From assembly GCA_016302165.1 (NCBI GenBank), contig JAEDOD010000007.1, positions 1 through 39,962 on the forward strand: DNA of 39,962 nucleotides, in the 5' to 3' direction. This DNA comes from Sphaerochaetaceae bacterium (GTDB taxonomy: Bacteria; Spirochaetota; Spirochaetia; Sphaerochaetales; Sphaerochaetaceae). Below the pieces are notes generated by a model. The model saw only the letters and a list, made by a program, of their open reading frames with translations, did no database searches and was not told the origin of the DNA. The position numbers and the translations under genes were made by a program. This document shows, piece by piece, positions 24,747 to 31,929 of this stretch (the first letter of the stretch is position 1; each line of letters begins with the position of its first letter).

Positions 24747-25211
24747 ATGAAAGAAAGAACATTCATAGCAATCAAGCCGGATGGAGTCCAGAGAGGACTT
24801 ATCGGAAGAGTAATCGGAAGAATCGAAGACAAGGGATATAAGATCGTAGGACTTAAGATGCTGGACGTAACACCAGAGATGGCAAAGGCACACTACGCTG
24901 AGCACGAAGGAAAGCCCTTCTACCCAGGCCTTGTGAAGTTCATCACCAGCGGCCCTATTGTAGCCATGGTAGTTGAGGGCGAAGACTGCATCAGCGGCAT
25001 GAGACAGATCATGGGAAAGACAAATCCATCTCAGGCTGAAGTGGGAACAATCAGAGGTGACTTCACTCCTCAGATGAGCTACAACGTAATCCATGGTTCA
25101 GACAGCCCTGCATCAGCTGAAAGGGAAATTGCAATCTACTTCAAGGAAAACGAGCTCTGCACAGGATGGAAGACAGTATTCGAGATCCTGAAGGAAAGAC
25201 TTGAAGGCTGA
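24747..25211 (+). CDS. ndk: Nucleoside diphosphate kinase
   Basis: This 154-residue enzyme balances NTP pools by transferring the gamma phosphate. It has the start ERTFIAIKPDGVQRGLIG and the active-site NVIHGSDSPASAERE with phospho-His116. Length is normal, and there are no frameshifts. A TAGAAT -10 box lies at 24724-24729, predicting a very short leader that still contains GGAG. It diverges from ygfK and ends at a strong terminator, so it is monocistronic. Confidence 0.97.
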   Translation: MKERTFIAIKPDGVQRGLIGRVIGRIEDKGYKIVGLKMLDVTPEMAKAHYAEHEGKPFYPGLVKFITSGPIVAMVVEGEDCISGMRQIMGKTNPSQAEVGTIRGDFTPQMSYNVIHGSDSPASAEREIAIYFKENELCTGWKTVFEILKERLEG

Positions 25212-25236
25212 TTACTGGAGAGACAGAAAAGGAAAA

Positions 25237-25273
25237 GGCGGGTGAAAGCACATTCATCCGCCTCTTATTTTTT
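25237..25273 (+). terminator. Probably bidirectional terminator between ndk and the flavoprotein gene
   Basis: GGCGGGTGAA pairs with TTCATCCGCC (10 bp, one G·U) around a 6-nt loop and is followed by TCTTATTTTTT on the plus strand. On the minus strand it is followed by TTTTCCTTTTC, so it can also end the convergent gene. Confidence 0.88.
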
Positions 25274-25287
25274 CAAGTCTTCCTTTT

Positions 25288-26439
25288 TTACTTGGCAAGA
25301 GCCTCTGCAAGAGCATCGAGTTCAGACCTTGATGAGTCTGAAAGGGCGCTGAGGAGAGTTGCTTTTCCAACCCACTCAATATCCTTGCTCTTCTCCATCT
25401 TGCCTGTAATGAACTTCACAGCCATAGGACACCAGGAGCCATTCTCAATTAGGCCCACCTTCCTCTTCTGATAATTCCTTTCTGTAAGGTGGTCCACAAA
25501 CTCCCTCATGAATGGGAAGATCTCTCCGTTGTAGGTGGTGGTAGCCATTACAAGCTTGCTATTTTTGAAGGCGGAAGCCACTGCCTGAGACATATCGCTT
25601 CTGGCAAGGTCAAAGACCTCTGTCTTCACATTCTTCTCTTTCAGCTTTTCTACGAGATAGTTCACAGCCTCCCTTGTGTGACCATAGACAGAAGTGTATG
25701 CAACTGTGACAGCATCCTCTTCTGGAGTATAGCTGGACCACTTGTCGTAAAGGGAGATGTAGTGGCCAAGGTTTTCCTTCAATACAGGACCATGGAGAGG
25801 AAGGATCATGGAGATATCCAGAGTTCCAGCCTTCTTCAGGAGGCACTGGACCATCTGTCCATATTTTCCCACGATACCGATGTAGTATCTTCTTGCCTCG
25901 TCATCCCAAGCCTCCTCCACATCAAGAGCCCCGAACTTTCCGAAGCCGTCAGCTGTAAACAGGGCCTGCTCTGTCTTATCATAGGTCACTATGACTTCCG
26001 GCCAATGGACCATTGGAGCTCCTACGAAAGCGAGAGTATGGCTTCCTACAGTAAGAGTGTCACCTTCCTTCACCACTATTCTTCTCTCGCTCCAGTCTAC
26101 GCCAAAGAAATTCTTCATCATCTGGAAGGCCTTCATGCTTGAGACGATTACAGCTTCAGGATATTTCTCCATGAATGCGAAGATTCCTGATGAGTGGTCG
26201 GGCTCCATATGCTGGACCACAAGATAGTCAGGAGCCTTGCCTTGCATGACAGAAGCGATATTATCCAGCCACTCTGACACGAAGTGGGAGTCTGTAGTAT
26301 CCATGACCAGTGTCTTCTCTCCACCGTCGATGATGTATGAGTTGTAGCTCATGCCTGATGGCACCTTATATTGGGATTCAAAGAGATCCACCTGGTGGTC
26401 ATTTACGCCTACATACTTTATGTCTTTGGTGATTTCCAT
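25288..26439 (-). CDS. A-type flavoprotein (FprA-like diiron O2/NO reductase)
   Basis: The 383-residue protein has an N-terminal metallo-beta-lactamase-like diiron domain with all ligands in place (His77-x-Glu79-x-Asp81-His82 in QHMEPDHSSG, VHWPE, ADGFGKFG, LPLHGPV). A C-terminal flavodoxin domain follows (AYTSVYGHTREAVNYL). Such proteins reduce O2 to water or NO to N2O and protect anaerobes from oxygen. It would shield the oxygen-sensitive selenium and Fe-S enzymes encoded nearby, as inference. I start at MEITKD, with GAGGAAC upstream; 22 further codons upstream lack support. Confidence 0.92.
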   Translation of the reverse strand: MEITKDIKYVGVNDHQVDLFESQYKVPSGMSYNSYIIDGGEKTLVMDTTDSHFVSEWLDNIASVMQGKAPDYLVVQHMEPDHSSGIFAFMEKYPEAVIVSSMKAFQMMKNFFGVDWSERRIVVKEGDTLTVGSHTLAFVGAPMVHWPEVIVTYDKTEQALFTADGFGKFGALDVEEAWDDEARRYYIGIVGKYGQMVQCLLKKAGTLDISMILPLHGPVLKENLGHYISLYDKWSSYTPEEDAVTVAYTSVYGHTREAVNYLVEKLKEKNVKTEVFDLARSDMSQAVASAFKNSKLVMATTTYNGEIFPFMREFVDHLTERNYQKRKVGLIENGSWCPMAVKFITGKMEKSKDIEWVGKATLLSALSDSSRSELDALAEALAK

Positions 26440-26475
26440 ATAAGTTCCTCGTAATTCATCTAGTTTCCTACAACA

Positions 26476-26505
26476 ATAATAATATTTCCTCCTTCCCTTC
26501 ATCAA
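26476..26505 (-). promoter_or_regulatory. Predicted promoter of the flavoprotein gene
   Basis: On the minus strand TTGATG and TATTAT are separated by 18 bp, 37 bp before the start codon. Confidence 0.4.
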
Positions 26506-26571
26506 CCTTTGGGAGAAAATACTATTGTCTTATTTTCCATTGCATTTAAAATCTGAGTTAAGGTGAGGCCC

Positions 26572-27114
26572 ATGGAAAAAAGAATCTATAAAGTGGCAGA
26601 AATCGAAGAAACGAGGAAGGAAGCCGAAGAGCTTCTTTCCCGCTCCCTTGACGATGAAATAAAGGAAAGGATGAAGGCTGTCATAGAAGCGGAAGCTCCC
26701 ATAAGAAAGGCTCTTCTCTACAAGAGAGTACTGAACTCCTTTGGGCTTCAGAAAGTGGGATCAAGACTTCTCTCCCTTTTTGAGGAGCTTTCCCTTACCC
26801 TTTCCTTCCCCACCACCTTGGATGGAGACGGGGAAGTTGTTTTCCATAAGGAAGAGAAGGAGGATTTCTTCCGTCCTTCCCCTTCCTCAGCCCTACGCTA
26901 CTCCTACCAGATTCCTCACCAGGAAGGGGCTGCATGCATCCTCTACATTCTTGAGACAGGAGATAAGCCCAGCCTTACCAAAGGAGAGCTCTATAGGCTC
27001 TTTCTTTCAGAGATGGGATGGGAGAAAAGCGGCAGGGCCATTGAAGAGCTTTTCTCCTATGCCCTTAAAGACAAAAGGATAAAGAGAAGCGGAAACGGCA
27101 GATTCCTGAAGTAA
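26572..27114 (+). CDS. Stand-alone DUF3320-like protein
   Basis: This 180-residue soluble protein has a central block EAEAPIRKALLYKRVLNSFG with following GSRLLSLFEEL. It resembles the DUF3320 domain usually found at the C-terminus of large DUF4011/helicase-related proteins. Here it is encoded alone, with a charged N-terminal helix and a C-terminal winged-helix-like segment (TKGELYRLFLSEMGWEKSGR). Function is unknown. The ATG at 26572 is preceded by AAGGTGAGG; a GTG at 26563 is possible but lies within that ribosome site. The gene converges on the next one with 4 nt between stops. Confidence 0.55.
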   Translation: MEKRIYKVAEIEETRKEAEELLSRSLDDEIKERMKAVIEAEAPIRKALLYKRVLNSFGLQKVGSRLLSLFEELSLTLSFPTTLDGDGEVVFHKEEKEDFFRPSPSSALRYSYQIPHQEGAACILYILETGDKPSLTKGELYRLFLSEMGWEKSGRAIEELFSYALKDKRIKRSGNGRFLK

Positions 27115-27118
27115 GGCC

Positions 27119-28240
27119 CTAGGCCTCCTTGTCATATTCCCCGTATTCGCATCCCACATTACGGCATATGACTTCGTCTATGAGCTTCTTCCCCTTATAA
27201 AGCTTCACTCTTCCTTCTCCGCTTCCACCATTCCATAGGCGGTTATGGAGCTTCTTTCCGTTGGGAGCCTCGTAGTTGACGAGAAGCATATCCTTCTTTT
27301 TGCATGTTATGTCAGTGACCATGGAGTACCTCACTGTCTTCTGCTCCACATGCCATATGATTTCATCTTCAGTCTCTTTGGAATAGAAGGATGTACGGGT
27401 GAAGGTCCAGAACTTGGAGAAGTTGAACTCATAGCACTTTCCTTCGTACCAGAAGGCGGATAGGAGCTTACGCTTAAGAGGAATGGGCCCAATCTTAGGG
27501 CAGCCTCCCCCTATATCGAAGACGCTGTCTTCCAGCTTCTTCCCGCTTACAGCAGATACCAGGTTACAGGAGGAGAGCCATACCCAGGGGGAAGTGAAAT
27601 CCTTTCCCCAGTTCTTATCGCTGTAGCCATAGGAGCTTTCAGGGGAAACTATGTATCTCTCTCCATTCCAGACCACCACTCCTGAATACTCTGTCTTCAT
27701 TCCTTCAGCGTGCCAGAACATTTCAAAGAGCTGAATTCGACGAAATAGTCTTCCGGCCCCATATCCTACGTTGAATGCAACCTTCTTATTTATGGAGAGA
27801 TCCCACTCCATCTCTCCATTCTGGCTCATCAGATAAGGCTTCTCCTCTGCGCCCTCAACCTTCACTTTTCCATACATCCTGTCTTCAGTACAGAAATTAT
27901 CCTCAGCCTTTACGCTGAAGGGGACCGAGTAGGATACTTCAATTTCCTTCCAGCCGAAGAATCTGTGGATTTGGGCGCTGTCTTCTCCCCAAGAGCCAGC
28001 CTTCACCATCAAATAGGAAGGCTTTCTTCCCTCTTTTCTGTTCTCTTCCTTCTGCCCAAGGATCGGCTCGTCCCCACCAAGGGCCGGATTACAAAGAAAA
28101 TACTCCACGAAGAAGCTTTTCTCCTTTCCTGTGCTTTCGCTCCTACCAGTGAAGGAGTGCCACCACCAGTCATAGCCTCTCTTTGCCTGAGGCCCAAAAA
28201 GCTGACAGGCATTGCGTGTTATGTCGCTTTTATTGAACAT
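27119..28240 (-). CDS. Unidentified protein, possible tocopherol-cyclase/AttH-like beta fold
   Basis: This 373-residue protein has no signal peptide or membrane segment. It is rich in aromatic residues, with GYDWWWHSFTG near the start, AGSWGEDSAQIHRFFG, and NWGKDFTSPWVWLSSCNL in the second half. The pattern of beta strands and Trp-rich motifs recalls the lipocalin-like tocopherol cyclase and carotenoid hydratase (AttH) superfamily. I cannot confirm this, and catalytic residues are not evident. The start follows GGAGGTGA. It is monocistronic with a good promoter. Its link to the purine genes, if any, is unknown. Confidence 0.6.
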   Translation of the reverse strand: MFNKSDITRNACQLFGPQAKRGYDWWWHSFTGRSESTGKEKSFFVEYFLCNPALGGDEPILGQKEENRKEGRKPSYLMVKAGSWGEDSAQIHRFFGWKEIEVSYSVPFSVKAEDNFCTEDRMYGKVKVEGAEEKPYLMSQNGEMEWDLSINKKVAFNVGYGAGRLFRRIQLFEMFWHAEGMKTEYSGVVVWNGERYIVSPESSYGYSDKNWGKDFTSPWVWLSSCNLVSAVSGKKLEDSVFDIGGGCPKIGPIPLKRKLLSAFWYEGKCYEFNFSKFWTFTRTSFYSKETEDEIIWHVEQKTVRYSMVTDITCKKKDMLLVNYEAPNGKKLHNRLWNGGSGEGRVKLYKGKKLIDEVICRNVGCEYGEYDKEA

Positions 28241-28300
28241 ATGGTCACCTCCATTTATCCTCTTACGATAATTCACCTCTAGAAAGGGAAAACTGCCTTG

Positions 28301-28330
28301 ATTCTACATGGACCTACTGTTATGACTCAA
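28301..28330 (-). promoter_or_regulatory. Predicted promoter of the unidentified gene
   Basis: On the minus strand TTGAGT is separated by 18 bp from TAGAAT, about 60 bp before the start codon. Confidence 0.45.
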
Positions 28331-28381
28331 CAGAGAAAAGGAAAAGCACAAAAAAGTGACTCTAAAAACAGGTTAAAAAAG

Positions 28382-28404
28382 AAAAAAACCATCGGCAGAC
28401 GATG
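28382..28404 (-). terminator. Small hairpin with a T-run, minus strand
   Basis: On the minus strand CATCG pairs with CGATG around a 5-nt loop, followed by G and seven T residues. No gene reads into it from the right, so it may end an antisense transcript or block read-through. The stem is short. Confidence 0.35.
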
Positions 28405-28407
28405 AAT

Positions 28408-28423
28408 TGCAACAATCTGCAAC
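28408..28423 (+). promoter_or_regulatory. Direct-repeat operator candidate, PLP-operon copy
   Basis: The plus strand reads TGCAACAATCTGCAAC, a perfect direct repeat with a 10-bp period, preceded by T as at the other copies. It lies about 125 bp upstream of the -35 of the PLP-enzyme promoter, farther than at ygeW and ygfK. Confidence 0.5.
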
Positions 28424-28547
28424 TATTTCTTTTCTGAAATCCGCGATTTATCCCATCAAAATCCGTCATTACTATTCAAACAAACCAAAAATTATTAGTT
28501 ATCCCTCAATTTTTCACTAATTCTTCATTTTTTCCATCATAATTTTC

Positions 28548-28575
28548 TTTACAAATGGAGTTTTCCCACTATACT
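28548..28575 (+). promoter_or_regulatory. Predicted promoter of the PLP-enzyme operon
   Basis: TTTACA (5/6), a 16-bp spacer and TATACT (5/6) lie 22 bp before the start codon, followed by an AGGAG ribosome site. The 28424-28547 stretch is AT-rich with no gene. Confidence 0.6.
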
Positions 28576-28597
28576 TAACTCAACAGGAGAAATAATT

Positions 28598-30061
28598 ATG
28601 CTCATTAACCTTGAAAAGAAACCTGAAATAATCGCAAAAAACGTTGCAAGATGTAGGGAAAAGGGAATCACTCTCCCTACCTTTGCCCAGATGAAGAACC
28701 CAGACCTTATTCCTCAGAGCGTCAAGGACTCTCTCAAGGATGTCGGACTTTGGGACGTAAACCCACTTAACCTCTACAGAATCAACTGGCATAACGAACC
28801 AGTGGAAAAGGGTGGACAGTTCGGTGGCGTCAACTTCATCGAAATCCCAAGAAAGATTACAGGAACCAAGGCCCACATCTATGCTCTTGCAGGAAAGTTC
28901 TTCCCATGTGGAGTCCACAAGGTTGGAGCTACATATGCATGTCTGGCACCAGCTCTTGTATCAGGAAACTTCGATGCTGTAGAGCAGCAGGCTGTATGGC
29001 CAAGCACAGGTAACTACTGCCGTGGCGGTGCCTATAACTCAGCTCTTCTGGGATGTAAGTCCATCGCTATCCTTCCTGAAGACATGTCCCAGGAAAGATT
29101 CAACTGGCTCAAGACAGTAGCTGGCGAAATCATCGCTACTCCAGGCTGTGAGTCCAACGTAAAGGAAATCTTCGACAAGTGCCATGAACTGGACGCTGAA
29201 AGAGGCAAGCACATTGTCATCTTCAACCAGTTCGAGCAGTTCGAGAACTATCTCTGGCACTATGAAGTTACAGGTTCTGCTATTCTTGAAGTCATTGAGA
29301 AGCTTGGCATCAAGGCTGAGAACGTACGTGGATATGCTTCCAGCACAGGTAGTGGCGGAACTCTTGCAGCCGGCGACCACCTTAAGGATGTCTATCCAAA
29401 CATCAAGATTGCAGCAGGTGAAGCTCTCCAGTGCCCGACCCTTCTGAGAAACGGCTTCGGAGCCCACAGAATCGAAGGTATCGGAGACAAGCATGTTCCA
29501 TGGATCCACAACGTAAAGAATACTGACATGATCTGTGCCATCGACGACCAGGATTGTATGGATATCTATCGTCTCTTCAACGAACCGGAAGGAAAGGACT
29601 ACCTCCGCTCCATCGGAGTCGAAGAGAAGGATATCGAGAACCTTGCACTCTTCGGAATCAGCGGCATCGGCAACATGCTTTCAGCCATCAAGATGGCAAA
29701 GTACTATGAAATGGACGAAGATGATGCTGTCTTCACAATCCTTACAGACTCCAGCGTCATGTATACATCAAGACTTAAGGAGCTGGAGGAGCAGCAGGGC
29801 AAGTTCTCCACCATCGAGGCAGCCAGGGTACATGCAGCTTCCCTTATGCATCAGACAAGAGAGAATGCTCTTGAGCTCACATACTACGAAAGACTCAGAG
29901 TCCACAACCTTAAGTACTACACATGGGTTGAGCAGCAGGGCAAGACCTACGAGGAACTGAACAGACAGTGGTATGACAGAGACTACTGGAGAGATATTCC
30001 AAAGATGACAGCAACCATCGATGCTATGATCGAGGAATTCAACGACATGATAAAGGGCTGA
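28598..30061 (+). CDS. Fold-type II PLP enzyme, cysteine-synthase-like; candidate amino-acid beta-lyase
   Basis: The 487-residue protein has a probable Schiff-base Lys108 in PCGVHKVGATYA, a substrate loop STGNYCRGGAYNSAL, and a phosphate-binding SSTGSGGTLAAGDHL. HRIEGIGDKHVPW is reminiscent of cysteine synthase. It is longer than cysteine synthase (about 310) and clearly not the DpaL/YgeX sequence (about 400). Codon choice is strongly biased to GAC/AAC/ATC/TTC, suggesting high expression. It carries the purine-locus repeat upstream and is followed by a second fold-type II enzyme, so a role in breaking down an amino-acid intermediate such as 2,3-diaminopropionate is plausible. Substrate is inferred, not shown. 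Confidence 0.75.
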   Translation: MLINLEKKPEIIAKNVARCREKGITLPTFAQMKNPDLIPQSVKDSLKDVGLWDVNPLNLYRINWHNEPVEKGGQFGGVNFIEIPRKITGTKAHIYALAGKFFPCGVHKVGATYACLAPALVSGNFDAVEQQAVWPSTGNYCRGGAYNSALLGCKSIAILPEDMSQERFNWLKTVAGEIIATPGCESNVKEIFDKCHELDAERGKHIVIFNQFEQFENYLWHYEVTGSAILEVIEKLGIKAENVRGYASSTGSGGTLAAGDHLKDVYPNIKIAAGEALQCPTLLRNGFGAHRIEGIGDKHVPWIHNVKNTDMICAIDDQDCMDIYRLFNEPEGKDYLRSIGVEEKDIENLALFGISGIGNMLSAIKMAKYYEMDEDDAVFTILTDSSVMYTSRLKELEEQQGKFSTIEAARVHAASLMHQTRENALELTYYERLRVHNLKYYTWVEQQGKTYEELNRQWYDRDYWRDIPKMTATIDAMIEEFNDMIKG

Positions 30062-30079
30062 TTTACAGTCAGGAAAGTG

Positions 30080-30097
30080 CCGGGGAGAAATCCCCGG
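30080..30097 (+). other. Intercistronic GC hairpin between the PLP-enzyme genes
   Basis: CCGGGGA and TCCCCGG form a perfect 7-bp stem closed by a GAAA tetraloop. TTATTT and the GGAGG site of the next gene follow. The weak T-run suggests partial termination or mRNA processing rather than a full stop. Confidence 0.65.
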
Positions 30098-30114
30098 TTA
30101 TTTATGGAGGAACA

Positions 30115-31335
30115 ATGAGATTCAAATATGTATGCTCTGATTGCGGACGGGAATATGTTACAGATTCCATTATGTACCAGTGCCCAGAATGCAGCAAAGA
30201 GAATGACGGAAAGACATTCCCAAAAGGGAACCTTATTGTAAAGCTTGATAAGGAAGTTCTTGAAAAGGCAAGAAAGAAGGACCACGTTACTCCTAACGAC
30301 TTCTATCCCTACCCTTCCGAAGACGAAACCGAATACCCTATCGGAATCACTCCTCTTATGGCACCACGTAGGCTACAGAAGGAGACAGGGATGAAGAATC
30401 TATTCTTCAAGCTGGACTCCCAGCTGATCTCAGGTTCCTTCAAGGATAGAGCCTCCTACGAAGTGGCTCTCCAGGCAAAGGCCCTGGGAGAGAAGAAGAT
30501 TGCTCTGGCCAGCACAGGAAACGCAGGAGCCGCCATGAGCGCTGTAGGAGCCGCCATGGATCTGGACATCATCCTCTTTGTGCCTTATACAGCTCCAATC
30601 AACAAGCTTATGCAGTCTGTACTCTATGGAGCGAAGGTAATTCCTGTAAAGGGAACCTATGATGATGCATTCAAGCTTTCCATCGAATACACAAAGCTTC
30701 ATGGGGGAATCAACAGAAACACTGCCTACAACCCTATGACAATCGAAGGAAAGAAGAGCATCTCCATTGAGCTCTTCGAGCAGCTTGGAAGAAAGGCCCC
30801 AGACGCTGTATATGTACCTGTAGGAGACGGCTGCATCATCGCAGGTGTGGCAAAGGGCTTCTCGGATCTATTGGAGGCAGGCCTTATAGAGAAGATGCCT
30901 AGAATGATCTGCTGCCAGTCAGAAAAAAGCGCAGCAATCTCCAACTCTGTGGAATTGGGTGACTACAGCGAATTTGATGCAACAACCCGTGCAGACAGCA
31001 TCAGTGTAGGTCTTCCTGCCAATGGAAGAATGGCTGGAGAATATGTAAAGGCATCTAAAGGCTGGTGCGTAAGGGTCAGCGACGAAGATATCCTTTCCTC
31101 TCAGATTGACCTTACATCAAAGGCTGGAGTTCTTGCAGAACCTGCAGCAGCCTGTGCCTGGGCCGCCTTCAAGAAGGATAAGGAAAGACTGAAGAAGGAA
31201 GTGGGAGAAGACGCTCTTGCTGTAGTTCTTCTCACTGGATCCGGCTTCAAGGATATGAAGGCTTTTGACGGCAGAGTATCCATGCCTCCTGCCATTGAAA
31301 ACAGCGTAGAGGAAGTGGCAAAACTTAATTTCTGA
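30115..31335 (+). CDS. Threonine-synthase-like PLP enzyme with N-terminal zinc ribbon
   Basis: This 406-residue fold-type II enzyme has an N-terminal CxxC pair (Cys7/10 and Cys23/26). The PLP Lys110 lies in ISGSFKDRA, followed by ASTGNAGAAMSAVG (Asn loop) and VPVGDGCIIAG (phosphate cup). It matches threonine synthase in length and motifs and may convert phosphohomoserine to threonine. As second gene of an operon headed by an unassigned PLP lyase, with no thrA/thrB beside it, it could instead act on another beta- or gamma-substituted amino acid. GGAGG lies 5 nt before the ATG. A strong terminator follows. Confidence 0.82.
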   Translation: MRFKYVCSDCGREYVTDSIMYQCPECSKENDGKTFPKGNLIVKLDKEVLEKARKKDHVTPNDFYPYPSEDETEYPIGITPLMAPRRLQKETGMKNLFFKLDSQLISGSFKDRASYEVALQAKALGEKKIALASTGNAGAAMSAVGAAMDLDIILFVPYTAPINKLMQSVLYGAKVIPVKGTYDDAFKLSIEYTKLHGGINRNTAYNPMTIEGKKSISIELFEQLGRKAPDAVYVPVGDGCIIAGVAKGFSDLLEAGLIEKMPRMICCQSEKSAAISNSVELGDYSEFDATTRADSISVGLPANGRMAGEYVKASKGWCVRVSDEDILSSQIDLTSKAGVLAEPAAACAWAAFKKDKERLKKEVGEDALAVVLLTGSGFKDMKAFDGRVSMPPAIENSVEEVAKLNF

Positions 31336-31340
31336 CAATT

Positions 31341-31370
31341 TGCCGTCGCAGAAAAAGCGGCGGCATTTTT
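31341..31370 (+). terminator. Terminator of the PLP-enzyme operon
   Basis: TGCCGTCGC pairs with GCGGCGGCA (9 bp, one G·U) around a 7-nt A-rich loop and is followed by TTTTT. Confidence 0.9.
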
Positions 31371-31456
31371 CTGCACTATCCTCATAGCCTCATACTCCCT
31401 TTATTCAAGGAAGCATCTGAAGCTTTTTACATATCCATATAAGATTTTCCATGTGG

Positions 31457-31485
31457 TTGACATAAAGAGGCAAAGAGGCAAGAAT
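31457..31485 (+). promoter_or_regulatory. Promoter of tRNA-Pro
   Basis: A perfect TTGACA is separated by 17 bp from AAGAAT (4/6). Transcription would start within a few bases of the tRNA 5' end. Confidence 0.6.
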
Positions 31486-31494
31486 AAGTTGTTT

Positions 31495-31567
31495 CGGGAT
31501 GTAGCGCAGTGGTTAGCGTATCAGTCTGGGGGACTGGGGGCCGGCGGTTCGAGTCCGCCCATCCCGA
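31495..31567 (+). tRNA. tRNA-Pro (anticodon GGG)
   Basis: The 73-nt cloverleaf folds fully. The acceptor stem is CGGGATG/CATCCCG, with a four-pair D stem and the anticodon stem TCAGT/ACTGG around loop CTGGGGG (anticodon GGG). The T arm is GGCGG-TTCGAGT-CCGCC and the discriminator is A73. C1:G72 is typical of bacterial tRNA-Pro. CCA is not encoded; a run of T residues follows directly and serves as the terminator. Confidence 0.96.
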
Positions 31568-31590
31568 TTTTTTTTGCGCCTTTTTCCACT

Positions 31591-31929
31591 TTACTCTTCA
31601 ACTGAAATGGATATGATGGAATCGAAGCCAACACTACCCTTATCCAGTGCCAAGGCTCGCTTTTCAGAAGATATTGCCTTCACCACATTGGTCTCAATTA
31701 TTTCCTCATCTCCAATGTAGTACACAACCTTGATCCGATCTCCTTTTTTTAGTGTTCTCAGCACCTTATCTATCTCACTTTCCATATCTGGAGCCAACAT
31801 AGGCTTTTCACTATGGAAAAGTGCCGCCCTCTTTTTCTCCAGAGCCTCCTCCAGACCTCGTACAGCTGAAAAAGGAAGAAACTGCTTGGCTCTCTCCTCC
31901 CTGGTCATCTTAGGTCTGTCAACTGCCAC
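31591..31929 (-). CDS. YolD-like protein
   Basis: This 112-residue protein of the YolD family has PKMTREERAKQFLPFSAVRG at residues 5-24 and a beta-rich C-terminal half. It is coupled to a Y-family DNA polymerase by an 11-nt overlap, the usual arrangement of YolD-like genes with UvrX/UmuC-type polymerases. YolD-like proteins are thought to be UmuD-like accessory factors of translesion synthesis, although the mechanism is not settled. Confidence 0.85.
   Translation of the reverse strand: MAVDRPKMTREERAKQFLPFSAVRGLEEALEKKRAALFHSEKPMLAPDMESEIDKVLRTLKKGDRIKVVYYIGDEEIIETNVVKAISSEKRALALDKGSVGFDSIISISVEE

Noticed and set aside
28408..28423. TTGCAAC...TGCAAC read as a sigma-54 -24/-12 promoter
   Set aside because: Sigma-54 needs GG at -24 and GC at -12 about 12 bp apart with TGGCAC. 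Here the GC steps are 10 bp apart, GG is missing, and ordinary sigma-70 elements lie downstream.
28598..30061. Calling the first PLP gene ygeX (diaminopropionate ammonia-lyase)
   Set aside because: It is about 90 residues longer than YgeX, and the Lys and Asn-loop motifs differ from the YgeX KDES-RFGLNAFK pattern. I kept only the fold-type II assignment.
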